DNA of 42,504 nucleotides from a virus. Below are positions 8,127-15,896 of this stretch, piece after piece. The stretch lies in the IMG/VR virus record IMGVR_UViG_3300025647_000077, positions 1 through 42,504 of that record; one strand, 5' to 3'. Both the position numbers and the translations under genes were made by a program. Every line of letters begins with the position of its first letter. The first letter of the stretch is position 1. Below the pieces are notes generated by a model, which worked only from the letters and a program-made list of their open reading frames with translations, did not search any database and had not been told where the DNA came from.

Positions 8127-8666
8127 ATGATATCACTAAATAAATTATTTGAAGAAGAAAAACCAAAATTAAATTACAAAATTTATTGTGATATGGATGG
8201 GGTTCTAGCTGATTTTGAAGCAAGATTTGAACATTTTGCTGGTTTATCACCAGATGATTATAGAGCTGAAATAGCCAAAAAGTATGGTGAAAAGCAAGTT
8301 AATAAAATGTTTTGGGATCTTATTGATAACCAAATTGGGGTAAGATTTTGGAGAGGGATACCTTGGATGCCTCAAGGTAGACAATTATGGGATTATATTA
8401 AACCTTATAATCCAACACTTCTAACTTCACCTTCATGGGCAGAGTCAAGTAGGATGGGTAAATCTCTTTGGATTAAAGACCATATACCTGGTACTAAAGT
8501 TATATTCAGACAAGCCAAAAATAAACCAGACTTTGCAGAATCAAATGCTATTTTAATTGATGATAGAGAGGACACTATTATGAATTGGAAGTCTAAAGGA
8601 GGAATTGGTATTGTATATAGAACAACAGACCAAACAATAAACGAATTAAAACAATTAGGGTTATAA
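8127..8666 (+). CDS. HAD-superfamily phosphatase (5'-nucleotidase-like), putative capsid cargo
   Basis: 179 residues from the ATG at 8127. An upstream in-frame ATG at 8067 would overlap the end of the previous gene by 56 bases and is less likely. The HAD motif I is YCDMDGVLADF (D22 nucleophile, D24 acid/base); ILIDDRED near residue 150 gives the motif IV acidic pair; and LLTSP matches motif II (S/T after hydrophobics). The cap insert of about 80 residues is helical, as in dNT-like 5'-nucleotidases. A phosphatase acting on nucleotides or on the product of a nearby kinase is plausible. The N-terminus MISLNKLFEE ends with an L-F-E site before the catalytic domain, in keeping with the leader-peptide pattern of the cassette. 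Confidence 0.7.
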   Translation: MISLNKLFEEEKPKLNYKIYCDMDGVLADFEARFEHFAGLSPDDYRAEIAKKYGEKQVNKMFWDLIDNQIGVRFWRGIPWMPQGRQLWDYIKPYNPTLLTSPSWAESSRMGKSLWIKDHIPGTKVIFRQAKNKPDFAESNAILIDDREDTIMNWKSKGGIGIVYRTTDQTINELKQLGL

Positions 8667-9236
8667 ATGACACAATTAAACAAACAATTCTCAGAACGTG
8701 ATGTACAACGTATGCGTAATATTATCACAGGTAATACCGCAGATAATACTAGAATTCAAGCCGGTTATAGTAATAAAAAAGTACAATATACTGAAGGTGA
8801 TATATGGGAGGAAAATGGTAAAACCTGGACTATACACAACAGTATTAAACAAACTGTCACCAAACACGACGCGTTAAAGGCAATGGTTGAATTCCCACTT
8901 ACTTGCCCCAAATGTGGTAAGTCTATGAAAAATCATTCACTAAATAAAAAAATGTACAATATACATAGAATGTGTTCTAACTGTGTAGTAGAAATGGAAA
9001 CCAAACTTAGAATTGAAGGTAAATATCAAGACTATGAAAAGAATTTACTAAACGCTAACAAAAACACATCAGCAGATGATGCTGAACAGATATTTGAAGA
9101 TTTTATTAATAACCCAACTAGCACATATGTTACTGAAGATGGAACAATTGAAAGTTGGACAGGTGGAAATATATCACCTGAATTAATAAAAACTGTAAAA
9201 GATAATATAAAACGTTTAAGAGAAACAGAGATGTAA
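8667..9236 (+). CDS. Zinc-ribbon protein of unknown function
   Basis: 189 residues starting immediately after the preceding stop. A single zinc-ribbon is evident: CPKC (C80, C83) and CSNC (C103, C106), spaced by about 20 residues. An N-terminal stretch (residues 8-55) is basic and polar. The C-terminal helix carries an IKRLRETEM tail. Unlike most cassette neighbours it does not begin with a leader ending in (I/L)xE. A DNA- or RNA-binding role is possible, but no family is recognised. Near residues 60-80 the codons include several unusually GC-rich choices compared with the surrounding genes (for example GAC GCG). Confidence 0.5.
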   Translation: MTQLNKQFSERDVQRMRNIITGNTADNTRIQAGYSNKKVQYTEGDIWEENGKTWTIHNSIKQTVTKHDALKAMVEFPLTCPKCGKSMKNHSLNKKMYNIHRMCSNCVVEMETKLRIEGKYQDYEKNLLNANKNTSADDAEQIFEDFINNPTSTYVTEDGTIESWTGGNISPELIKTVKDNIKRLRETEM

Positions 9237-9245
9237 ATATTTATA
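9236..9245 (+). promoter_or_regulatory. AATATTTATA motif (putative late promoter)
   Basis: Exact AATATTTATA box overlapping the upstream stop region and 13 bases before the start at 9259. Confidence 0.45.
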
Positions 9246-9258
9246 TAAAAACTTAATT

Positions 9259-9828
9259 ATGGCTAATTTAAACTTGAAAAATCTTATTAAAGAAAGTATA
9301 ACAGATTATTTAAATGAATTAAATACTGAAAAAGAAGAAATTCAAGAAACCCCAATTCTAAAAGAAGAAGAATCAAACTTTGAAGATAAAGTAACTAAAG
9401 ATGGTAATATCTATTTAATTAGAAAACCAACTAAAAATATGTCTGAGGGAGGTATTGTTCAAGAAGTATCTTTAAAATCTTTAATAGGTGAAGAATATAT
9501 TGGTGCTTATACTATGGGTACACAAGCTTTAACTGCTGGTAAAAAAGCCTTAAAAGCTAGAGATGCCAAATTAAAAGAAAATGTTGGTGTTGGTAAAGCT
9601 AAAGTAATTGAATTAGAAGCCAAAATTGAAGGTTTGAAAAAAGCCATTGAAGATAATTCAACTAGAGCAGTTCATGATCCACAAAGAAGAGGTGAATTAA
9701 CTGAAACTAATGATACTCTATTTACCCAATTAGAAAAAATTGAAAATGCTGTTGAAAAATTAAAAGCAGTATTAGAAAAAGAATCTCCTAAAAAAACTAA
9801 AAAAGAAAAAAAAGAAGATGGGGAGTAA
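9259..9828 (+). CDS. Coiled-coil protein with capsid-targeting-like leader
   Basis: 189 residues. The N-terminus [12 protein letters not shown] is an amphipathic segment ending I-K-E, the (I/L)xE form of a T4-type prohead protease site. An acidic stretch follows (residues 25-45), then a compact region with the pattern [20 protein letters not shown], then a long predicted coiled coil (about residues 110-175, regular E/L/K heptads), and a Lys-rich tail. It is expressed behind an AATATTTATA box and overlaps the next gene by 11 bases. Such a layout suits an internal head protein or scaffold-associated protein. No homologous family is recognised. Confidence 0.5.
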   Translation: MANLNLKNLIKESITDYLNELNTEKEEIQETPILKEEESNFEDKVTKDGNIYLIRKPTKNMSEGGIVQEVSLKSLIGEEYIGAYTMGTQALTAGKKALKARDAKLKENVGVGKAKVIELEAKIEGLKKAIEDNSTRAVHDPQRRGELTETNDTLFTQLEKIENAVEKLKAVLEKESPKKTKKEKKEDGE

Positions 9829-11434
9829 TATAAACCAATTTAAATCCTTACTTCATAAATTAATTAAAGAAGAGTTAGAAGGAGAAGAAAAACCACAAGG
9901 GTTAGAAAAAATTAATTATGACTTAGTATTGGAGCCATCCAATTTACAATCGGCTCTATCTGCTTTAGGTGATATTAAGAATTATGGTATTTATGCTAAT
10001 AATTTAAGAGACCCAAAAACTATTATAAAAATATTTGGACCTAGTATCCCTGCCCAAAAAGCTAACACTGCTTGGAAAACTTGGGACATTTTAAATGATG
10101 AAGAAAAATTTGCCAAAGCAACTGATATTAAAAATAGAGTACCTGAAGCTTGGAAAACATTAGAAACTGAATTAGCAGATAAATACAATGAATGGCAAAT
10201 TGAAAATGATGAAGGTTCATTTGTTGAATTTATTTCTACTTTAAAATCAACAGATTTAAGAAATATAAAAAGTAATAGTTTTTTTGGTTCAAGAGGGGCT
10301 AATTATTATCCAATAAAAACACCAGATAATTTAAAAAAATATAGTGGTGTTATGACTAAGGATAAAAACTATATTGTAAGTGGGGATAAAATAATTTTTC
10401 CTCAAAAAAATAATCCATTTGAAACTAAAGATTACTTATCTAAAGTGCTTAAAACTATAATGGGTAATGCTAAATTGCAATATAATCTATCTCAAAAAGA
10501 AGCGGATAACCAACCAACAACCACCTCTAACACACAGGGTGCAATTGAGAAGATTAACTTCGTTAAAACGTTTAATAGTCCTGAATTAGCGAAAAAATTT
10601 ATGAAGTTTGTACCTAAAGATTTCGCTCCTAAAACAGAATTAGATGGTACTAAAATATCAGTATTAGATATAACTGATCTTCAAAAGAAAAATCTTATGG
10701 CAACAGCATTAAAATTTATAGCTGATAACACTCCTAAAAGTAAAATAAAAGAATCTATTTATAAGTTAATTCAAGAAGTATTAACTGAAAATAAATTTCC
10801 TGATTTAACAGGAGATGGTAAAGTAACTAAAGCTGATATACTAAAAGGTAGAGGAGTAGATTTTAAAAATGAAGACCTAGATGTAGGTCACCAAGATGAT
10901 GAACCAGAAATGTTAAAATCAGATGTATATCGTATAGCTAAAATGGCTTCTATGTTATATAAACAACTAGACCAATATGATAATATAGGTGGTGAAGTTG
11001 ATTTTCCACATTGGTGGCAAGCTAAAATTATCAAAGCATATGATTACTTACAATCAGCTTACGGTTATTTAGATGGTCAAGAAAAAATAGCCCAAATTGA
11101 TGCTATGATGAACTTAGAAGGAAAGGGAGGTGCTAATGCTGAAGAAGAAGAAGAATTTCATAAGAAACTTGACACATTGGTACATAATACCTTTGGAAAA
11201 AGAAAAGAAGAATTAAAAGAATTAGATAAAACCCCAGTTGAAGAAGGTATGTCTGATGATGAGTTTGCTAAAGCTAAAGAAGAAGATAGGTTATCTAAAC
11301 TCCCTATGGACCAACAACAAAAAATTAAAAAGGCAATAGCCATGTTAAAGGCCGAAAAAAATCTAAAAAATGAGAACAACCCATCCTCATATAAAGGATT
11401 ATTAAAAATTAGACATAATAGTAAAAAAAGCTAA
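9818..11434 (+). CDS. Large putative internal head protein with EF-hand/dockerin-like loop
   Basis: 538 residues. The N-terminus runs to [13 protein letters not shown], a leader ending I-K-E. Residues about 30-310 are a repetitive helical region with several Trp and Lys/Asp-rich segments. A second LIQE segment ([10 protein letters not shown], about residue 313) precedes a calcium-loop-like sequence [19 protein letters not shown] (P328 onward; D329, D333 and D340 as candidate ligands). The C-terminal part (about 355-470) is helical and acidic. The start lies 11 bases inside the previous gene. The two leader-like segments suggest that two ancestral proteins were fused or that processing occurs inside the chain. 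I do not recognise an enzymatic domain. Confidence 0.5.
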   Translation: MGSNINQFKSLLHKLIKEELEGEEKPQGLEKINYDLVLEPSNLQSALSALGDIKNYGIYANNLRDPKTIIKIFGPSIPAQKANTAWKTWDILNDEEKFAKATDIKNRVPEAWKTLETELADKYNEWQIENDEGSFVEFISTLKSTDLRNIKSNSFFGSRGANYYPIKTPDNLKKYSGVMTKDKNYIVSGDKIIFPQKNNPFETKDYLSKVLKTIMGNAKLQYNLSQKEADNQPTTTSNTQGAIEKINFVKTFNSPELAKKFMKFVPKDFAPKTELDGTKISVLDITDLQKKNLMATALKFIADNTPKSKIKESIYKLIQEVLTENKFPDLTGDGKVTKADILKGRGVDFKNEDLDVGHQDDEPEMLKSDVYRIAKMASMLYKQLDQYDNIGGEVDFPHWWQAKIIKAYDYLQSAYGYLDGQEKIAQIDAMMNLEGKGGANAEEEEEFHKKLDTLVHNTFGKRKEELKELDKTPVEEGMSDDEFAKAKEEDRLSKLPMDQQQKIKKAIAMLKAEKNLKNENNPSSYKGLLKIRHNSKKS

Positions 11435-11469
11435 AAAGTAAGTTTATATTAATTTAGAAGATTCTAATA

Positions 11470-12312
11470 ATGAAAATTAACCAAATTAAACAATTAATCC
11501 AAGAAGTAATTCAAACCATATTTGAAGCTGATCTGCAATATAACGAAGGTGATAGAGTAGAAATAGAATCATCATATGGTGGAGGTATTGGTACTGTGGT
11601 TTTAGCTAAACACCCTTTTTATGCTATTAAATTTGATCAAACTGGAACAACAGATTCATTCCATTTTTCTGATCTAAGACCCTTTAGTGATGAAGAAGAA
11701 GAGGAAAAGAATGCTGATATAGAAACAGGTTTAAATGAAAATACTTTATTACATGAGGGTATCCAAACTTCATCTAACTTAAGATACCACTTAAATAAAA
11801 ACATGCCATTACATGAAAATATATTCAGATATGGTTCAGATGCTCAATTACAATTGTTTAAAGAGGTAAGAGATTTATACAACAAAGGGTTATTATATTT
11901 AAACCCTCATGATAGATGGTTAGTAGAAAATACTAGCATAGGTGAATATGGAGAATTTGAAAGTAAATTAGTTTCTTTAGATGTACCTTTTGTTGAAGAA
12001 ATATTAAACGAAGCTGAATATCAAGGTAAGGATGTTCAATTAAATAAACCTAAACGTGGTGGTTCTAAAAAATTCTATGTTTACGTTAAAAATCCTAAAA
12101 CAGGTAAAGTTAAAAAAGTACAATTTGGAGCAGCAGGTGGTGGTCAAAACTTAGCAGTTAAGATTAGAGATCCTAAAGCAAGAAAGGCTTTTGCTGCCCG
12201 TCAAAATTGTGCTAGAAAAAAAGATAGAACAACACCTGGATATTGGTCTTGTAATATTGGACGTTATTGGAAATCATTAGGTGGGGGATCAAATTTTAGT
12301 GGATACTGGTAA
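11470..12312 (+). CDS. Leader-bearing protein with C-terminal DUF5872-like basic domain
   Basis: 280 residues. The N-terminus MKINQIKQLIQEVIQTIFEA holds two consecutive (I/L)xE sites. Residues about 24-80 (YNEGDRVEIESSYGGGIG and following) look like a small beta-barrel of the KOW/Tudor type. The C-terminal about 90 residues are Lys/Arg-rich: KKFYVYVKNPKTGKVKKVQF, then DPKARKAFAARQNCARKKD and TPGYWSC, an arrangement I recall from basic DUF5872-related domains of T4-like phages. A DNA-binding internal head protein is plausible. The stop overlaps the next start as TAATG, and that neighbour also carries a DUF5872-like block, so the two probably act together. Confidence 0.55.
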   Translation: MKINQIKQLIQEVIQTIFEADLQYNEGDRVEIESSYGGGIGTVVLAKHPFYAIKFDQTGTTDSFHFSDLRPFSDEEEEEKNADIETGLNENTLLHEGIQTSSNLRYHLNKNMPLHENIFRYGSDAQLQLFKEVRDLYNKGLLYLNPHDRWLVENTSIGEYGEFESKLVSLDVPFVEEILNEAEYQGKDVQLNKPKRGGSKKFYVYVKNPKTGKVKKVQFGAAGGGQNLAVKIRDPKARKAFAARQNCARKKDRTTPGYWSCNIGRYWKSLGGGSNFSGYW

Positions 12313-13031
12313 TGGGTAATTTAAATGAAAAAACAAAAAGGGATAGATGTTTACGTATAGCAGATCGTAAATTTGATAAACCCTCTGCTTATAAATCTGG
12401 AGCTGTAGTTAGGTGCCGTAAAGGTAATATTTGGAAAGACTTAAAAGAGGCATTTAATCAACTTCTCCAAGAAGATGAATCCCTACATAAATGGTTTAAA
12501 CGTAGTGGACCTAAAGGTAAAGAAGGAGGATGGATTGATTGTAATGCACCTGACGGAAAAGGTGGGTATAAAGCCTGTGGTAGGAAAAAAGGTGAAAAAC
12601 GATCTAAATACCCTGCTTGTAGACCCACTCCTGCTGGTTGTAAACGTAAAGGTAAAGGTAAAACTTGGGGTAAAACTAAAGAAAATATGATAAAATTAAC
12701 TGATTTAATATTAGAATTGGATTCTAATAAAATCTTCCATATTGAAGGTAATATTATAATAGATAACCAAAAACGTAATACCCAAGATATATTATCAGAT
12801 ATCAGAGCTTTACCTGGTATTACTATTGTACGTAATATGGAACTACCACAAGATGCCTCCTCTCGTTACTTTAGAAGTTCACTTGAAATTAAAATAGATC
12901 CTTACCCTTATATTAAACAAAATAAATTTGATGGTAAAAAAACCATGAATGTTATAATTAATAACCTAAAAATTATTCCTGGTGTGATTGGATTTAAACA
13001 AACTTCTGAACCTTATTCAACTGACTTATAA
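12312..13031 (+). CDS. Cys/Arg-rich DUF5872-like protein, possibly a fusion of two genes
   Basis: 239 residues in three parts. Residues 8-42 (CLRIADRKFDKPSAYKSGAV, then VRCRKGNIWKDL) are a phage module with C13 and C35. Residues 56-122 match DUF5872-type proteins: SLHKWFKRSGPKGKEGGWID, then CNAP, KACGRKKGEKRSKYPACRPTP and GKGKTWGK, with Cys at 77, 89, 103 and 110 that could bind metal. A leader-like LLQE lies between them. The last part (126-239) begins MIKLTDLILE, itself a perfect leader-plus-site pattern, followed by a small alpha/beta domain. Met126 (12687) could be an internal start giving a 114-residue protein. The role is unknown; basic composition suggests nucleic-acid contact. Confidence 0.55.
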   Translation: MGNLNEKTKRDRCLRIADRKFDKPSAYKSGAVVRCRKGNIWKDLKEAFNQLLQEDESLHKWFKRSGPKGKEGGWIDCNAPDGKGGYKACGRKKGEKRSKYPACRPTPAGCKRKGKGKTWGKTKENMIKLTDLILELDSNKIFHIEGNIIIDNQKRNTQDILSDIRALPGITIVRNMELPQDASSRYFRSSLEIKIDPYPYIKQNKFDGKKTMNVIINNLKIIPGVIGFKQTSEPYSTDL

Positions 13032-13297
13032 TGAAACCTTATAAAGAAGTTTTTAAAAGAAATTCACGTATTCGTGAGTTTAAAGTTAATACTCCCAATA
13101 CTGAACTGGTATGGCATAGAGATGAAAAAGATCGTTATGTCACTATTTTAGAAGGAGAAGGATGGGAATTTCAATTAGATAATGAATTACCTTTGGAACT
13201 CCAGAAAAAAGATGTTATATTTATACCAAAACACGCATATCATAGAGTATTAAAAGGTAAAACGAATCTTATAATTAAAATAGAAGAAAATGTCTAA
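13031..13297 (+). CDS. Cupin-fold small protein
   Basis: 88 residues, a single-domain cupin: WHRDEKDRYVTILEGEGWEF carries the first cupin motif (with His and Glu as candidate metal ligands), and KDVIFIPKHAYHRVLKG the second (with His). The barrel strands between are LDNELPLELQ. It is short even for a cupin and has no leader segment. Cupins bind metal or sugar-like ligands and include oxygenases, isomerases and binding proteins; no substrate is suggested by the sequence. It overlaps the upstream stop (TAATG) and the downstream start by eight bases, so it is part of the same translated cluster. Confidence 0.65.
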   Translation: MKPYKEVFKRNSRIREFKVNTPNTELVWHRDEKDRYVTILEGEGWEFQLDNELPLELQKKDVIFIPKHAYHRVLKGKTNLIIKIEENV

Positions 13298-13643
13298 AAT
13301 TAAACTAAAAAATATTCTATCTGATTTAATAAATGAAGAACTTCAAGGGTATTCAAAATATATAGGTAAAACCAAAGGTTTAACCTCTGATGAGTTATCT
13401 CAAATTTTAACTAAAATAGTTAAAAGCGGATCTAAAGATAAAAAAGAAGAAGATCTTAAAGAAGGTGAAGAAACAGAATATACTGTAGATTACTGGTATC
13501 GTTATGGTAAATATGGTGAGGATAAAGATAGCGATGATATAAAAGTAATGGCATCTTCTGAAACCGAAGCCATTGAAAAAGCAAAACAGCAAGCTAGAAA
13601 AAGAGCTATATCTTCATCATTTGAAATAAGAAAAAGAAAATAA
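13290..13643 (+). CDS. Hypothetical protein with capsid-targeting-like leader
   Basis: 117 residues. The N-terminus MSKIKLKNILSDLINEELQG is amphipathic and ends I-N-E, the same pattern as its neighbours. A Lys/Glu-rich stretch follows, then a small domain (TEYTVDYWYRYGKYGEDKD, then an SSETEAIEKAKQQARKRA helix) that looks like a compact beta-alpha unit. No family is recognised. The start overlaps the cupin stop and the stop is two bases from the next start, so it belongs to the continuous cassette. Confidence 0.5.
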   Translation: MSKIKLKNILSDLINEELQGYSKYIGKTKGLTSDELSQILTKIVKSGSKDKKEEDLKEGEETEYTVDYWYRYGKYGEDKDSDDIKVMASSETEAIEKAKQQARKRAISSSFEIRKRK

Positions 13644-13644
13644 T

Positions 13645-15195
13645 ATGTCTTTAAATGTATTAAAAAAATTAATTAAAGAAGGTATTGAAGACTTTGTTTC
13701 TCAACAACAGCGAGAAACAATATCTTTTGAAGATAACCCTCTTGAATATATTATTCAAAAATATCCTTCATTAGATGATACTCTAGTAGATCTATTGACA
13801 GAAAAATATAGAGATTATATTACAGGTGTTTATATAATAGCACCCAAACCCACTACATTTAGAATTTTACTTCATAATGGTCAAGAATTTTATTTAATTT
13901 ATGGACCTAAAGCTTATACCGCTAAAATATCTGGTAAAAAATATTACTTACTTAACCTAAATGAAGAACAATTTGCTATAACCTCTATTGCAGCTTTATT
14001 AGAATTAGGTATGCCTCCAGGATCTGAAGGCCCAGGTGAACAAATGGATAATGATACCAATACTAACATGGAAGATGAAAACTTACCAACAGAAGAAACA
14101 CCAGCTGAAGAACCAGAGGAAGAATTAGCTGAAAATGAAGAAGTTAAACCTAAAAAAGTATTAAGGTTTAAAATAATTAAAGAAAATTTGTCAAAAAAAA
14201 CTTCCTTAAATGAAGTTACTGAAGCTGAAGAAGGTATTGAAATCTTAAAGTCTAAACTAGGATTAACAGATGAAAATTTCTCTAAAATATCAGGTAATAG
14301 ATATAAATTATTAGTACCTGGTTCTGAACGTATTGAGTATATTAAAAAAATTCAAGTAATTGAAGATTTTGATTATGACCCAAATATTAAAGGATCATCA
14401 ATAGGCGCTATTAAATATAAAAACTCATTTTTTGTTATAAAACCATCAGGTGCTCAAGGTAGAGCTTCTGCTGGAACTGAAAATGAAGATATATTAGAAA
14501 ATGAGATTAAAAAATATTTAGCATTAGGTGTTAAAAATATTACATTTAAAGCTTCAAACAAATCTTATTCTATACCAAACGTAACTGGAATAACAGGAGT
14601 AGGATATGATGTAGCAGGAGGTAAAAAAGCAGATATTGTTATAACTGGAACTGCAGGTAATTATCCAATCTCAATTAAAAAAGATAATGCTGGTTTTTGG
14701 GAAAGTGCTGATACTAGATATAAAAATTTAATAACTAAATTAGTTGCTAAAATTAAAAATGGAGATTTTAGTCCTGAATTAATTTTTAAGCCTTTTATTG
14801 ATAAATTAGGTAATGAAAAACAAGGTATAAATATAATGTATAATAGTACTACAAATACTAAAATATCAGGTGTATTAATAACAGATTTACCTAACAAAGA
14901 AGAAGAATCTATTATATTTGGTTCAGATAAAGCAGTTGTAATTTATAAAACATATACTGAAAATGATTTTACTCAACAAGGAGATAATTTAATTATCACT
15001 GTCTCTAAAATTATAGAAAACTTACAAGATGTAGAAGAATTTGATTTAGAACCTGTACTTAATATCAGACATGACTCAACAAGAAGTGCTACTGGTGGTT
15101 TAAGAGCAACAGTACAACCAAAAAATTTATTATATAAAGATGGAGCTGTAACAGGTAATAAAATTGAATTATCTTATAATAACATTATATCCTAA
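13645..15195 (+). CDS. Leader-bearing protein with possible PD-(D/E)XK-like nuclease core
   Basis: 516 residues. The N-terminus MSLNVLKKLIKEGIEDF ends I-K-E. Residues about 25-115 form an alpha/beta domain; an acidic low-complexity linker (about 130-170) follows. In the C-terminal half, KKADIVITG (D330) is followed 12 residues later by ISIKKD (S343, K345) and then GFWESAD. A D-(x)n-(D/E/S)-x-K arrangement on two strands recalls the PD-(D/E)XK nuclease fold with a Ser at the middle position. If correct, this would be a capsid-packaged nuclease. The alternative is an unrelated structural domain; I hold the nuclease call only weakly. It follows its neighbour by two bases. Confidence 0.45.
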   Translation: MSLNVLKKLIKEGIEDFVSQQQRETISFEDNPLEYIIQKYPSLDDTLVDLLTEKYRDYITGVYIIAPKPTTFRILLHNGQEFYLIYGPKAYTAKISGKKYYLLNLNEEQFAITSIAALLELGMPPGSEGPGEQMDNDTNTNMEDENLPTEETPAEEPEEELAENEEVKPKKVLRFKIIKENLSKKTSLNEVTEAEEGIEILKSKLGLTDENFSKISGNRYKLLVPGSERIEYIKKIQVIEDFDYDPNIKGSSIGAIKYKNSFFVIKPSGAQGRASAGTENEDILENEIKKYLALGVKNITFKASNKSYSIPNVTGITGVGYDVAGGKKADIVITGTAGNYPISIKKDNAGFWESADTRYKNLITKLVAKIKNGDFSPELIFKPFIDKLGNEKQGINIMYNSTTNTKISGVLITDLPNKEEESIIFGSDKAVVIYKTYTENDFTQQGDNLIITVSKIIENLQDVEEFDLEPVLNIRHDSTRSATGGLRATVQPKNLLYKDGAVTGNKIELSYNNIIS

Positions 15196-15205
15196 AATAA
15201 AACTA

Positions 15206-15215
15206 AATATTTATA
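15206..15215 (+). promoter_or_regulatory. AATATTTATA motif (putative late promoter)
   Basis: Exact AATATTTATA box 12 bases ahead of the start at 15228. Confidence 0.45.
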
Positions 15216-15227
15216 ACAAATAAAATT

Positions 15228-15743
15228 ATGACACAATCAGAAAAACAATTTCTTAGAATGCAAAGATTATCAGGACTTATAACTGAAGGGCAGTTAAATG
15301 AGGCTACTTCTTATTTATCTATTAAAGATAATTTAACCTCTGCTATGGAATCCATGGGTTATACAAAAAGAAATGAAGAAGATGAAGATATAGCTACATT
15401 TTTTACAACAATTACATACGAAAAACCAATGGATGAAAAATCTATACTTATAGCAGAAGTTATGCCTGATGCTGATGGAGAAATGGGTAAAAAACCAGAT
15501 GATTTTTCAAAAACCAAAATGGATTATAGTATGATTAGAGTTGCAATGGATTTATTAATTGATAAAGAAGAGGAAGTAAAAAGCTTCTTTGGAGCAACAA
15601 AAAAGAAAGTTCCTTATAAATCCACCCAAACTGTTCTTGAGATTAAAGTTTTAGACTTATCCCAAAATTCTACTGAAGAAGCTGTAAACAAAATAGCAAC
15701 AATATTTAAAGAAGGTGAAGCAAAAGCTCAGAGTATGTTATAA
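15228..15743 (+). CDS. Hypothetical protein with capsid-targeting-like leader
   Basis: 171 residues. The N-terminus runs MTQSEKQFLRMQRLSGLITE then GQLNEA, with two (I/L)xE sites at I-T-E and L-N-E. The mature part is an alpha/beta domain with a Glu/Asp-rich surface (MPDADGEMGKKPDDFSK), a Met-rich region and a final helix (AVNKIATIFKEGEAKAQSM). No family is recognised. It closes the putative cargo cassette; a hairpin-containing intergenic stretch and a terminator follow. Confidence 0.5.
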   Translation: MTQSEKQFLRMQRLSGLITEGQLNEATSYLSIKDNLTSAMESMGYTKRNEEDEDIATFFTTITYEKPMDEKSILIAEVMPDADGEMGKKPDDFSKTKMDYSMIRVAMDLLIDKEEEVKSFFGATKKKVPYKSTQTVLEIKVLDLSQNSTEEAVNKIATIFKEGEAKAQSML

Positions 15744-15832
15744 AATACAACTTTAATAATTAAACTAAACTAACATACACCTAGATTCATAGCCTAGGGA
15801 CTCGAAAGAGATTAAAAAATAAACACGCATCT
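15744..15832 (+). other. Structured 3'-UTR or small RNA candidate
   Basis: This stretch has no gene. It holds CCTAG (15780-15784) pairing with CTAGG (15794-15798), followed by the GNRA-type hairpin CTCGAAAGAG (15801-15810) and an A-rich linker, and it ends in the terminator hairpin. It does not fold as a tRNA in my reading. A similar pair of elements occurs at 40766-40798. Confidence 0.3.
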
Positions 15833-15866
15833 GTGGCGCAATCATTTGGATTGCGTCACTTTTTTT
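15833..15866 (+). terminator. Intrinsic terminator
   Basis: GTGGCGCAATC (15833-15843) pairs with GATTGCGTCAC (15849-15859), with one G-U pair, over a five-base loop, followed by seven T. It ends the cassette transcript and isolates the dehydrogenase gene. Confidence 0.85.
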
Positions 15867-15875
15867 CATATATTA
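15867..15875 (+). promoter_or_regulatory. CATATATTA motif (putative early/middle promoter)
   Basis: CATATATTA lies directly after the T-run of the terminator and 21 bases ahead of the dehydrogenase start. The identical box stands at 20143. Confidence 0.4.
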
Positions 15876-15896
15876 ATAAATAAATAGAAATACAAT

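Noticed and set aside
12475-12690. 71-codon + strand ORF in another frame within the DUF5872-like gene.
   Set aside because: The main frame holds conserved Cys/Trp motifs; the alternative frame is Val/Lys-rich without recognisable features.
15776-15860. Possible tRNA in the intergenic hairpin region.
   Set aside because: No cloverleaf with an acceptor stem, anticodon loop and T-loop GTTCRA pattern could be drawn; the last hairpin is a terminator.
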